Shown here: positions 35,986-46,153 of the stretch, piece after piece
Numbering within the stretch: position 1 is the first letter of the stretch
Layout of the letters: every line of letters starts with the position of its first letter
NCBI GenBank assembly: GCA_030704615.1
Contig: CM060732.1
Location: forward strand, 38,855,053 to 38,919,052
DNA length: 64,000 nucleotides
Direction of reading: 5' to 3'
DNA from: Takakia lepidozioides
Taxonomy: Eukaryota; Streptophyta; Takakiopsida; Takakiales; Takakiaceae
Notes under the pieces: model-generated
Told to the model about the DNA's origin: nothing
The model's input: only the letters and a program-made list of their open reading frames with translations
Databases searched by the model: none
Program-made: the position numbers and the translations under genes

Positions 35986-36334
35986 CTTACTTCAGATGAA
36001 ATCTGCTGCTTTATATGCTTGCTACCTGTATAATGAAATCTCTCACTCCTCGAGTGTACACAACACCCAAGTGCTTTGGAGTTGGCAGCAGATGCTACCC
36101 CCCACCCGGCCACAACCGCTTCACCGTCCTTTTACTTCCAGGGAGCACACTCAACCCTCTTCCCTACCCTGGACACCCCCTCCCCCCTTTATGTTCACAA
36201 GATCCACTATTGAATACATTGAATTGCCATCATTCTCTAACTTACTGTTGTTCTGCCCCAGCTAGCTCCCCGACCTCAAAGGGCATCCAACTACCCCACA
36301 GTATCTACCACACACACCCTACAGGCGCAGAGCT

Positions 36335-37540
36335 GTGACTCAAGACCAACACCTTGGGCAAGTTGCCCTCTGTCAATCGCCACTCATGATACCACAATTC
36401 ACTTACCCTGGTACAAGACTTCTCAATCTTTGTCAGCTGAAGCATAGCTCCAACAATGACTCTCGTTCAAGCAAGGACAACTCTGCACTTTCAATCTCCT
36501 CTACCCCAGCTGTTCGGGCATTCCGGCTCTCTCTATTTCAAACATCTTCACCTACATGTTACTCTACCCACATGATTTTACACAAAGATTTTTACTCCAT
36601 GATCATATCAAATGACTTCTACCACATTTTACACAAAGATTTCTACTCCGTGATCTTCTTCATTGATTACCACAAAATGTATTACCGCCATTTTGTTATT
36701 CTTCAACTTCCAGACGTATACAATCCATATCATATTTATCATCGTCTCCCAGACGTACACCATCCATCTTCTGTTTGGCATCGCCTCCTAGGCGTATACC
36801 ATCCATCTTTTGTTTGTCATCGTCTCCCAGACATTTATCATCCATCCCCTACTTGCCTTATTGCACAATTCTCATACCGTGACACATATGTCCAAAAAAT
36901 TTCACTACATCCGTTCCACAGACACCCATACCCCAAAATCCCTTACAATGGAATATCACACTCTCTCATTCAATATATTGCCCTAAGTGCTCATGACACA
37001 TATTTCACCCCTGAATCCTTTAGCCCACATACCATCACCTCTCACACTACTACTAAAGTTTCATCAACCCCCGCCGGGCCTGGAACTATGTCACCCCACT
37101 CCGCAAAATCTTACACACGGTGCCTCTCTGTCACCACCTCTTTGATGCTTGCCCGACCTCCACCCGATAGTCTTCAAAAGCAATGCTCATATCTAAGGCA
37201 ACCCCACTTTTTACACTCTATATACTATTCCCTAAATATTCGACCCTCCTCCATATTGACCCATCAAATTAATAGCGTCATGACCGTCCGCCCCGTACAC
37301 TTCTTGTCCACTAGCTCCACTTCTACAAACCCCCACATTCCAATCCATACATTCCATCCACACCTCTTTTTCCCTCACCATCCCAAAATACCCTACCAAA
37401 CCCACTCTGAACCCCTTGCACTCGCTATTCACCCACACGGCACCCGACGTCAAAACCCCCTAAAATCCAGACATTATTACCATCACCCCCCTGTCCTGAC
37501 ACCGCATACACATACACATGTATCAAGCTCATACTCCTAA
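36335..37540 (+). CDS. LINE 5' ORF, low-complexity Pro/His/Ser/Thr-rich
   Basis: A 401-codon open frame of biased composition. It contains a diverged tandem motif (VYNPYHIYHRLPDVHHPSS, VWHRLLGVYHPSFVCHRLPD) of roughly 17 residues. It has no recognisable ORF1 RNA-binding domain, though the position is that of ORF1. Its last codons (SRHYYHHPPVLTPH) correspond to SKHYTHHPPSHFTPY in the downstream duplicate, so the true reading frame shifts into the 2A-containing frame near 37505. Confidence 0.5.
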   Translation: MTQDQHLGQVALCQSPLMIPQFTYPGTRLLNLCQLKHSSNNDSRSSKDNSALSISSTPAVRAFRLSLFQTSSPTCYSTHMILHKDFYSMIISNDFYHILHKDFYSVIFFIDYHKMYYRHFVILQLPDVYNPYHIYHRLPDVHHPSSVWHRLLGVYHPSFVCHRLPDIYHPSPTCLIAQFSYRDTYVQKISLHPFHRHPYPKIPYNGISHSLIQYIALSAHDTYFTPESFSPHTITSHTTTKVSSTPAGPGTMSPHSAKSYTRCLSVTTSLMLARPPPDSLQKQCSYLRQPHFLHSIYYSLNIRPSSILTHQINSVMTVRPVHFLSTSSTSTNPHIPIHTFHPHLFFPHHPKIPYQTHSEPLALAIHPHGTRRQNPLKSRHYYHHPPVLTPHTHTHVSSSYS

Positions 37541-38050
37541 GATGTGGTGACATCCACCCAAACCCAGGTCCCACTTCTATTGATGACATCATCTGTCCAT
37601 TGCCAATGGACCCACAAGACAGATATGCACTATATTTCCAAAGTAACACCCTCTCCCTCACACACCCGTACCAACATCTATCTAATCACTTCCCCACCCC
37701 CCATTCCATCAAAACCCAACTTATAACCCACTGCCCATATGGGAGATATCACCATAAACCTCTCACCTCCAAACACTACACCCACCACCCACCATCCCAC
37801 TTTACACCTTATAAACTTGCCTATGAAACACTCATACTACTCCGCTGCGGCGACATCCACCCAAACCCAGGCCCAAATACCATAACTAGCATCATCAACA
37901 AGCTCTCAAAGGATCCTAAAGACAGATATGCACTATATTTCCAAACAGACACAGTCTCCCTCGTGCCTGCATACCAACATCTTAGTGACCACTTCTCTCC
38001 CTTCCTCCCCAACCCTTCCACCAATAACCGCAAATTCACACACCCAATTG
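37445..38050 (+). repeat. 303-bp tandem duplication carrying 2A-like motifs
   Basis: Two diverged units encode LILLRCGDIHPNPGP (GAC codons at 37549 and 37852, exactly 303 bp or 101 codons apart), each followed about 20 residues later by DRYALYFQ and YQHLS.HF. Divergence between the copies shows that the duplication is not recent. Confidence 0.9.
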
Positions 38051-38664
38051 CCACATTTGGGCTCCTTGCCTGCGAACACCCATTTCTAGTCAGTGCCACC
38101 CATAAACTTAGCACATACCCTACACAACATCTTCTATTCTCACTAATTCTCGTCATCTCTCCAATACCCTCAATATGCAACGACTACTTTCAAACCCCAC
38201 CAAACACACACATCTGTTCGCTATTACAACAATTTCATGATCTACCCCTACTACCTCACAGATATCTAGCACCCCCACACCACCTATACAACCTCCACGA
38301 ATCTCTTGACCTACTAAAAGCCAAGCCCAGAGAAGTTCATAGGATTCTCGGTGAACACCTGGCACACACAACTACAACCATACATGAGCTCGATACTATC
38401 ACCAACAAATTCCCATTCCTCTCCAAAAATATTCTCGCCGCAACCCTCCACGCCACGACAGGCATCCTTGGATATCAACCCCCTCCCACCACACCTCCAT
38501 CCCACCATGCCCACTCACCAATGACCCACTCTCACCAACCCCCACATCCCCTAGATCCAACAGCCCCCCACACACCTCCTCCTCCCAGCCAGCACACGCA
38601 CTCAACATACTCACCTGGAATGTCGGATCACTTGCCACCAGCATCCAAAGCCTTCTCCATCTAA
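37513..38664 (+). CDS. LINE ORF with two 2A-like motifs
   Basis: The frame is open from 37513 through 38664. GDIHPNPGP resembles the ribosome-skipping 2A consensus D(V/I)ExNPGP, except that His-Pro replaces Glu-x. Similar sequences occur at the N-termini of many LINE polyproteins. The hydrophobic run LILL before each motif is typical. If the motifs act, they would cut the translation product into three pieces. The C-terminal part is Pro/His/Thr-rich and overlaps the start of the endonuclease frame. Confidence 0.7.
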   Translation, partial: YTCIKLILLRCGDIHPNPGPTSIDDIICPLPMDPQDRYALYFQSNTLSLTHPYQHLSNHFPTPHSIKTQLITHCPYGRYHHKPLTSKHYTHHPPSHFTPYKLAYETLILLRCGDIHPNPGPNTITSIINKLSKDPKDRYALYFQTDTVSLVPAYQHLSDHFSPFLPNPSTNNRKFTHPIATFGLLACEHPFLVSATHKLSTYPTQHLLFSLILVISPIPSICNDYFQTPPNTHICSLLQQFHDLPLLPHRYLAPPHHLYNLHESLDLLKAKPREVHRILGEHLAHTTTTIHELDTITNKFPFLSKNILAATLHATTGILGYQPPPTTPPSHHAHSPMTHSHQPPHPLDPTAPHTPPPPSQHTHSTYSPGMSDHLPPASKAFSI

Positions 38665-39466
38665 CGGACTCTACACCCCTGCATATCATTCTATTACAAG
38701 AAACTAAACTCAGCGCACACAACCCCAACAGCTCATATATCAACAAACTCCTCCCAGCCTACTACCTGCTATATGGCAGCTCATTCACAGCCACACAGTG
38801 CCTAAACAGACGCTCCGCGCTATATGACCCTACTCGGGGAGGGTGGCTTTTGGTATCCTCCGCACACATCACTCCCCTAGCACCACGGTCAAAATCCATG
38901 TCGCTCTCCCCCTACGATCACATCTTCAAATCATCAAACTACACCTTCCCGCCATCCCTCCTATTATCCTTATACACTTGTACATGCCCTCACACTGTGA
39001 AGATCTCCCCCTGATCCCTAATATCCTGCTCACCATCTCTAAAACATTAACACAGCCTTCCACCCACTCCCAGCACTACATTCTAGCAGGTGATTTCAAC
39101 AGGGACATTGCCCTCATGGGTCACACATACAATGGTATACATAAAACTCCATCCCCTGTTGACCATGAATGGGCAAGTTTTACTCACTCACACCGTCTCC
39201 GTTATATACCCGCCGATCACCGCTATTCCAGACAAGGTGGACTCAACTACTCATCCTTAAGCCTTCTTGACGGTTTCTACCTCAAGACACAAAACGACAT
39301 CCCCACATACCTCAACAGTCATGTACACATTAATAGTCTATGCAACTTAGACCATTACCCTGTGTCAGTAACTATCCCACCATCTCTCATTTCCTTTAGA
39401 CCTATTCCACCCATACATGTCCCACCACCACAATCTAGAATCTTAACCCCACTTCCCATAACATAG
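38590..39466 (+). pseudogene. LINE AP-type endonuclease domain (frameshifted)
   Basis: The domain nicks target DNA for target-primed reverse transcription. One frame carries LNILTWNVGSLATS and IILLQETKL (38598-38705, with the catalytic Asn and Glu). A frame change near 38880-38920 leads to YILAGDFNRDI (39079) and LCNLDHYPVSV (39340), equivalent to GDFN and SDH. A further stop at 39466 separates it from the reverse transcriptase frame. Confidence 0.8.
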
Positions 39467-39839
39467 TCACCTTCCTAAAGCATTTCCAACCAACATCCTT
39501 ACACCTTATGATACAACTCTCCGACATACTCTCCGAAGCAAACCTCGCGCAATCCCCTGACAAAGCCTCGACCAAAGCCGAGACCATACTCACAACTTCA
39601 ATGAAAGAAATGACCAACAGTGTCATTGCCACTTGCTCTGCCCCCCTGAAATCCCATAAACTACACGCTCAAAACAAAATGGTGGCTACCTTACCCATAC
39701 TCAAAAACGTATATGGACATCACATCTTAACACATACCACACAATCAGGCGTGCCCTCACCATTATACCTACCACTACCCCCATCCACCCGGGAAACAAT
39801 TGGCCTTCGGATCCACGTATCACCTGCCTAAACAACCTT

Positions 39840-41471
39840 ATGCCTCCACCCGCCAATCCCCAAGATATTCCTCATTGGACAACTGCTCTCTCTAAAGTTG
39901 GAAGAGATGCCAAAAAAGCTATTTACAATATTACCAAAAAAAAAGCCGCCGACAATCACAAAAAATTCGTCTCTTCTTTTAACCGACTGTTACGCGACCA
40001 TCCCAAAAAAGCTCACAAAGCCATCTTTAACCCTGCCCTCAACCCACCCATCAATTGTCTCAAACACAGGCATGGCCACTTGCTAACCAATCCCATGGAC
40101 ATCAACCAAGAAATATGGTCACAAGCATTCTCAACCTACACACCCACAGTTACAAACTGCTTACACCCTAGTCTCCACACTGCCAACTGCATATGTAAAG
40201 CTAAACACTATCCATGGCATGATATAGATGGCTTCTCGATTGACAACAGAGGATCCTCAACGGACCACATCCTAGACTTATTTACAATTGATCTCTACGA
40301 ATCATGCCTCAAAAAACTATCAAAATCTAAAGCCCCGGGCCCCGATCTTATACCAAATGCTATACTTCAAGCATTAGACCCTCAACTACATTCCTTCATT
40401 TTTAAATTTTTTCAACTATGTTACAAACTAAAACGAATCCCACACTTCTGGAAGCACAGTCGAACCATTATACTCCTCAAAAAAGGCGACCCTACAGATC
40501 TCAGTAATTATAGGCCCATAGCACTGGCCAACACCATATACAAGCTATTCACCAGCAGGCTCACCACAATGTCATCAAGTTATGGCGAGCAACACCAAAT
40601 TCTTAGTGACCCCCAAGAAGGATTCCGAGCTACACGCAGCACAACACGACAAATACAATATGTTCTATCCGCACTCAAAGATGCTAAACTTACAAAACAA
40701 GATATTTATCTTTTATATATCGATTTTAAAAATGTCTTCGGGTCCCTAGATCATGCTAGACTACTTGCTATCATGCTTGACCTTGGTTACCCCACTGATG
40801 TCGTCCAACTAATAGGAAACATCTACACAAACAGTACTACTGAATATTTTGGTGCATACTATGGTTCCACCCTGCCCATCCCCATCCTCCGTGGAACTAT
40901 CCAAGGTGATTCCTTAAGCCCCTACCTATTCATTATCTTCCTAGAACCCCTTCTCAGATGGCTAGCTCGCGGCAAGCTCGGATACCAATACAAAACCTCA
41001 TCAAGTGACATCTCTGCTGCAGCATATGCAGATGATTTAGCTATCCTGGCACATAAACCACAACACATAAACCGACAAGTTAACAAACTATTCAGATTCA
41101 ATTCATGGTCAGGCATGGAACTCAGCCTGCACAAGTGTGCCATCACAGCCGCAACACATCATAGTCGGCTCACCAAAACTGCCATAGCCTCACATTGCAA
41201 ACTCTATGTACACTACCAAGACACACCTTTTCCCTTTTTAGGACCAGACGAGCCATATACTTATCTAGGTATACAACTCGTTCCCTCCCTCACATGGCAT
41301 ATCAAAAAAGAATCTACATCATCCAAACTTGCTACCAAAAGCTTTGCCCTGCTCAAATCCCCTATTGCCATTCGACCAAAATTATCAATCATTCAATCCG
41401 TACTACAAACACAAATTCAATACTCATTCCACGCCGCACCCTTCTCCCTACCGAACATAAAAAAAACTTGA
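39840..41471 (+). CDS. LINE reverse transcriptase
   Basis: A 543-codon open frame. Motifs in order: KAPGPDLIPNAIL (0/1), TIILLKKGDPTDLSNYRPIAL (2; listed in part), QEGFRATRSTTRQ (2a/3), LLYIDFKNVFGSLDH (A, catalytic Asp), RGTIQGDSLSPYLF (B) and AYADDLAIL (C, catalytic YADD at about 41028). All catalytic residues are present. The start codon is not certain because the frame probably continues from the endonuclease through a break at 39830. It ends at an A8 run near 41458, probably by a frameshift: the adjacent frame continues protein-like. Confidence 0.93.
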   Translation: MPPPANPQDIPHWTTALSKVGRDAKKAIYNITKKKAADNHKKFVSSFNRLLRDHPKKAHKAIFNPALNPPINCLKHRHGHLLTNPMDINQEIWSQAFSTYTPTVTNCLHPSLHTANCICKAKHYPWHDIDGFSIDNRGSSTDHILDLFTIDLYESCLKKLSKSKAPGPDLIPNAILQALDPQLHSFIFKFFQLCYKLKRIPHFWKHSRTIILLKKGDPTDLSNYRPIALANTIYKLFTSRLTTMSSSYGEQHQILSDPQEGFRATRSTTRQIQYVLSALKDAKLTKQDIYLLYIDFKNVFGSLDHARLLAIMLDLGYPTDVVQLIGNIYTNSTTEYFGAYYGSTLPIPILRGTIQGDSLSPYLFIIFLEPLLRWLARGKLGYQYKTSSSDISAAAYADDLAILAHKPQHINRQVNKLFRFNSWSGMELSLHKCAITAATHHSRLTKTAIASHCKLYVHYQDTPFPFLGPDEPYTYLGIQLVPSLTWHIKKESTSSKLATKSFALLKSPIAIRPKLSIIQSVLQTQIQYSFHAAPFSLPNIKKT

Positions 41472-42413
41472 TAAAAGTATTATTCAGCTAACAAAGCGTG
41501 TATGTGGCATACCGACTATCACTCCCAATGCCTTCACGCAACTCCCTACTGACCACTACGGAATTGGTTCGAGCCCATTAATCATCTCATATGCTCGTAC
41601 ATTAGGCACCCAATTAAAAGAAGCACTCAACGATCTTGGGCGTCTAGGTATCATTTATCAAGGACTTCTCAAACACCTTGCATTAAAATACAATGGCATC
41701 TACTCATTATCATCCCTGCACCCACATGCCTGCCTACACTCCCCCACTGCACGCACACTACTCATCCTACGCCAAATGAAAATTAGCATATAAACCGATC
41801 TGCTAGCCTATCCTAATACCTCGTCACCTTTAGAACGCGCATGGCTCACAAGCCCTTTTTTATCGCAATTCAACGTCTCTTATCCCAAACAAAAGACCCC
41901 CATCCTCACCTATTTCAAAGAACGCCACATCACCACCCTCACCCAATTACTACCGCCACCGGCCATAGACTTTTAAAACCAAGCAAATTCACTTTTAAGT
42001 TCTCCCGAGCCACGTCCAAAACCAATCGATGCCTACACCACCTTTGCACCCTCTTTTGTTATCCCTCAGCAGCCTGCATTCTCCAATGTGATCTTCCCTG
42101 CCTCTACTATCCACATACGCCCCAAGACCTGCTCCCCCAGTACCGATCTTCCCTTATTGCCTCCATCTATCAAACACTCAAAACGGCATATACCACCAAT
42201 AATCCTACAGACACACAACCCGATCCCCCATATCAAGTACCTAACACACACCCTCCCGAACCTAACCACAACCTGCTTACGCCATTCACTCCATCACCTA
42301 GTATGCAAGGCTCCCCTACCCCCTCCCAACTAACCACCGCACTGTCCCCCCCATCCTCACCACATAGTGACGACAATAACAATGCTTACATCATTGAAAC
42401 CATACTGAGTTAA
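41472..42413 (+). pseudogene. LINE linker region after RT, frame-broken
   Basis: After the A-run frameshift the sequence reads ITKRVCGIPTITPNAF-like residues, then LIISYARTLGTQLKEAL and LALKYNGIYSLSSL, which look like the thumb or connection region of LINE reverse transcriptases. Stops occur at 41791 and near 41970. A Pro/Thr/His-rich tail then leads to the chromodomain. Confidence 0.5.
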
Positions 42414-42420
42414 AACCCAA

Positions 42421-43410
42421 ATGTCCATTGATGCCTTTGGGGCCACCTGCATTGATACATACTATCACTGTCAATGGGCTGGGTACTCCTCATCAGACAA
42501 CACATGGTAGATAGAAGATGACCTATTTGGCCCACATGACGATTGCGACCCCGAACACGATCTTGCCCTATTCACCACCTTCCACAAAAATACTAACACC
42601 GATTATCTAACACACACCCACCAACAACACGCCACTCCCACCCAACCTACAGATAACAGATACATACACCAACCCATCTATGCTCCCAACGTACACATCT
42701 GCATAACTGAATATAATCCCGACAAAGATGTCAAGCATGATCAACCACTCATCCGCATGGGCCCCCGCCTCTCCAATATCTATGCTCAACATGGCCGCTT
42801 CATTGGATTCATTCCTAATACACGATTAACATGGTTGTGGGAGAAATACTTTGCTACAAGCTCATCTCCACAATCACTACAACCCCCGAAACAAGACTTT
42901 GCTATCGAATTATATTGGTTGGTTGACCGCTACCTCAAAGACACTCCCCCCAAGAAACCCCGGTCCCTCACTAAATTGGAAACAGCATGTGCACACCATA
43001 CCATACCCCAAGATATTCTCACCTTAATTATCAATACATTCCAGCTTACTCACTCATACTACTCCAACCCACTGACATGCCCAATGACATTGCACACATT
43101 TTCTAGCCCACACCACAGAGACTGTATCTTTGGAGCCATAGGTACTACCACCCAGCACACTTGGGAAGGTTGGGGCCTTGCCCACCCTCCTGGCCCCCTT
43201 GCTTACGAAGCTCTTCAATGGGCAAAACTTGTTGCGCACTCCTCTCCTTTTGCGTCCACAATCCTCATCCTCACACACCAAATCACACCGAGCACCTCTC
43301 ACCCTCTCCTACGACTCCCAGAAGGGGTTAACTTACTTGCCACAATTGACCCAAACCAACTTAAATATATTCACACCCCTCCTCTCCCCAAATACCTCAA
43401 ACGGAAATAA
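42421..43410 (+). pseudogene. chromodomain plus PCIF1-like methyltransferase domain
   Basis: One frame, interrupted by TAG at 42508-42510. The first 35 residues, YHCQWAGYSSSDNTW then (stop) IEDDLF, fit a chromodomain (WKGY...NTWEPEENL), where the stop replaces the Glu after NTW. After an acidic linker come VDRYLKDTPPKKPRSL and IPQDILTLIINTFQL. YYSNPLTCPM, SSPHHRDCIFGAIGT and then GWGLAHPPGPLAYEALQWA follow. The order YxSPLN / DxxFGSxG / NPPF is that of the PCIF1 family of adenosine methyltransferases. The catalytic NPPF reads HPPG here, so activity is doubtful. Chromodomains bind methylated histone tails and guide integration in some retroelements. The stop at 43408 may be secondary, because the same frame continues protein-like. 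Confidence 0.55.
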
Positions 43411-43595
43411 CCCACCCTTACCCTAATGCTACACGTCCAAAACCCCCTTCATGTAGACATACCGACACATTTCTTCCATCGACTAGAACAATTACTAACC
43501 AAAACCCATAAACTAAAGGCCACCATCCATCACCCAACTGCCCTCCCTCACACCCACGCACCCGCCACACTGCCCCCGATTAGAACAAACAAAGT

Positions 43596-44109
43596 TTGGA
43601 ACGTTGCGATACCACGCCCCCCACAGGTCGCGCCAACAACGCCTCCCCTCCAATCCCCGCAATATATCAACAAAACACCATCCCCAAATACCCACCGGCC
43701 AACTCACACTACACCAACGGATCCCTCACCAAACCTAATGCAGGGTACGGTATCTATCACGCCAACACCGGTCAAGGCGTTGCCCTCAGGCTCCCTGGAC
43801 CTGCCACCATCCTCATGGCTGAACTCATGGCCATTCACAATGCTCTCTCTTTACTCGACATTCCCCCCCCCCCCCCCCCCCCATACTACATCTTCACTGA
43901 CAGCCTTACCTCACTATTCCTCATCCGTAACCACATCTCTCGCCCCTCTGCCCATCATCACCACCCCCACCGCAACCTTATTTCCGCTATTGTCCAGAGG
44001 GCCATTGTCATCAGCCACCCAGTCCATATACTCAAAGTCCGTTCGCACACTGGCATTCATGGTAATGAAGAAGCAGACCTACTCGCCCAACTCGGCGCTT
44101 CCCACCCCA
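43596..44109 (+). pseudogene. LINE RNase H domain, first Asp changed
   Basis: RNase H removes the RNA strand during cDNA synthesis. Seen: NSHYTNGSLTKPNAGYGIY (the canonical TDGS reads TNGS, so the first metal-binding Asp is Asn), AELMAIHNALSLL (Glu), YIFTDSLTSL (Asp) and VRSHTGIHGNEEADLLA (last His and Asp). A 20-base C run at about 43863-43882 encodes a Pro run inside the fold and is a likely slippage site. The frame runs directly into the MULE insertion at 44110 and resumes at 59121. Confidence 0.8.
44101..44109. repeat. target-site duplication, left
   Basis: CCCACCCCA, identical to 59112-59120. Nine bases is the usual target duplication of Mutator-like elements. Confidence 0.9.
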
Positions 44110-44180
44110 GAGGTTTACTATTTCATGAGCCCATGAGCCCATGAGCCTATGAGCCTGTGAGCTCATGAACGGGCATCCGC
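44110..44180. repeat. left terminal inverted repeat with ATGAGC expansion
   Basis: Begins GAGGTTTACTATTTCATGAG, followed by about five tandem 8-9-bp units (CATGAGCC type), then TCATGAACGGGCAT. The right end reversed reads GGGGGTTGTTATTCCATGAG then CTCATGAGCGGGCAT, so the left end has gained extra units. Confidence 0.85.
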
Positions 44181-44184
44181 GGAA

Positions 44185-44775
44185 TTGGAATTTTCGTGCC
44201 TTTATTGACAGTGTTATGTCCTCATACCTCGATAATAAGGTCTGTTTCTCCTGGTCCAGGATGCGGAATGAGGTATTTCGGCGCCGTTATTCCACGTCAC
44301 CACTATAAAACATTGTGCAGGACAGGAAAGAGACACAAAATTGTAGCCCTCACAAGCCGTTGTGCTGACAAGGTAATATATTTAGGGTTAGACGACAGTT
44401 CAACTTGCAAACCCCATTCAACTCAACATCAAGCCCACATTGACATGACAGAAAATTGCCATAGACGCTCGAAATAAAAACATCAGGCAACCACAAGTTT
44501 TTATTTTGTACAGCGACTACTCCGAGCTTCCATCATCAGAAATACCACTGCGGCATAAGAAACCTATGGAACTACCATATCCCGGAGCCTGTGCCCTCCA
44601 ATCATCCTCCACAATGATCCTTACCGCGCTATGCTGCTGCGTTGGCATCCACAACACGAACCACCGAGTTGTCGAACCACAGGTCCAGAATTAGGAGTGG
44701 TGCGGTAGTCGTCCACTGCGCATTGCCATTTTTTGGATTAAGATGGCGAACATAAAGATACAAGATATCTATAGA
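44185..44775. other. left subterminal non-coding region of the MULE
   Basis: One palindrome copy (ATTTCGGCGCCGTTATT, near 44276) is present. No ORF is supported. Presumably promoter- or silencing-sensitive end sequence. Confidence 0.5.
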
Positions 44776-44777
44776 GG

Positions 44778-45185
44778 TCACGTTCGTGAAAACATGCAGA
44801 TATTAAAGGCCTCCTCCACAGCGTCGTGAAATTCGCAAACATCCAGGACAAACCTGTTCCGATTCTCCCTTAGTGTCAACAATATATTCCCTGGCCCAAA
44901 AGAGTGAGTGAGCAACTCAAGAGCCCTATCTGGGAGCAAATACTGTGGAGGTGCAGTATAGTTATGGTAGTAAGACCTCCAGAACTCGCCGCAGCAACAT
45001 CTCATGATGAAGAGACGAACACTCCGTCTTCCAGGTCTATCTCGCACAACAAGTATCCACTGTTGTCCACTGGCAGGCCTCACCCAAAGAGAATCCCATA
45101 AAAGTGCTCGGAAACTCATCACCCTGCGTGTACCTTCACTGAAGTCCAACTCCACCATAATGTCTCCCATCACCGGCCCACGCAA
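44778..45185 (-). CDS. small ORF A, unknown family (MULE cargo)
   Basis: A 135-codon frame whose likely start is MGDIMVELDFSEGTRRV. An upstream in-frame TGA corresponds to CGA in the copy at 5679, so the ancestral protein was longer. Features: an alternating hydrophobic N-terminal strand pattern, W..RPASGQQWILVVRD, a RCCCGEFWRSYY Cys cluster, and an acidic/hydrophobic C-terminus (LDVCEFHDAVEEAFNI). It aligns in order with ORF B at the other end (DIIV.LD, RA, WFLRIMD, CCEW, GDILFSY). No recognised domain. A nuclear accessory factor for transposition or anti-silencing is possible but is inference only. Confidence 0.55.
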   Translation of the reverse strand: MRGPVMGDIMVELDFSEGTRRVMSFRALLWDSLWVRPASGQQWILVVRDRPGRRSVRLFIMRCCCGEFWRSYYHNYTAPPQYLLPDRALELLTHSFGPGNILLTLRENRNRFVLDVCEFHDAVEEAFNICMFSRT

Positions 45186-45514
45186 TCACGATCCTCGAAT
45201 CCCGCTCCGTCGAATGCAGAAGGCATTTACACAGGGCGGCATTGAGGAAGTGTGCGCCCACCGGGAATGGAGAGGGACGAGTAATCATTGTTGTTTTTCA
45301 ACACGGAGATGCAAACATTGAAAACCCAATGCGGAACACCCTCTCACGTGATCTTCTCTGGGGCAACGGCAAATACGTGCCCCCATTGGCCGACAACGGC
45401 TATACACACAGGCGATCGAAAATGACTGGGGCTAGAAGGGGCTTGACAGAGAAGGTGCCACGACATTACGGGAAGAAATTGTGCTAAAACCACCGGCGTC
45501 CTAAAACCACCAAC

Positions 45515-45805
45515 CTTGGTATTTCGGCGCCGAAATTCCCAAGTGCAGTGTGCTAAAGTGGTGTTTTGAAGACATCCACCGGGGTATTTCGGCGCCGGAA
45601 TTCCCTTTTGAAATGTGATATACTGGCGTATTTTATGGCGCAGAGCGGGCTATTTCGGCGCCGAAATACCCAAGTGGAATGTGCTGAAGTGCCTTGTGCT
45701 GAAGGCTTCCATCGTGATATTTTGGTGCAGTAATTCCTACGTGGAATTTTATAAGGCCCATATTATGAAGGTGCACACTGGGCTATTTCGGCGCCGAAAT
45801 TCCCA
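45515..45805. repeat. ATTTCGGCGCCGAAAT array, left, five units
   Basis: Units start near 45521, 45586, 45652, 45719 and 45785, spaced 65-67 bp. The fourth is degenerate. The array lies between ORF A and the end of the ParB-methyltransferase gene, and is duplicated at 5115-5405. Confidence 0.93.
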
Positions 45806-46153
45806 ATAGGAATGTTAGAAACGACAGGGTTTCCATGGCTTCAAGTTCGCGGTTCGCTGGTGTGCATAAATTACTTGTAGGGTTTTTACTTAACTTTGCG
45901 TCTCTTCTGCTTTTATTATTACATTGTGGTTTGCGGAAGAAATGTAGGGAATCGGACATGCAGTCTGAACACAATGATTTCAGAAATCGTCAATATTTTC
46001 ATTAAGTGTTTCAGAATTGTACAACAAAAGGATCCAAATGAGACTTTGCTATGGTGAGGATCCGCGATCACTGTCCGATGCATCCCCGGCCTCATGCAAG
46101 GATGGTTGTCTTCCACCTACCTCCGAACCTGCACAGCCGCTACCGCTGTTACT

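Noticed and set aside
36335-37540. Typical LINE ORF1 with RNA-recognition or zinc-knuckle domain
   Set aside because: The position fits, but I see no CCHC knuckle or RRM pattern, only biased composition.
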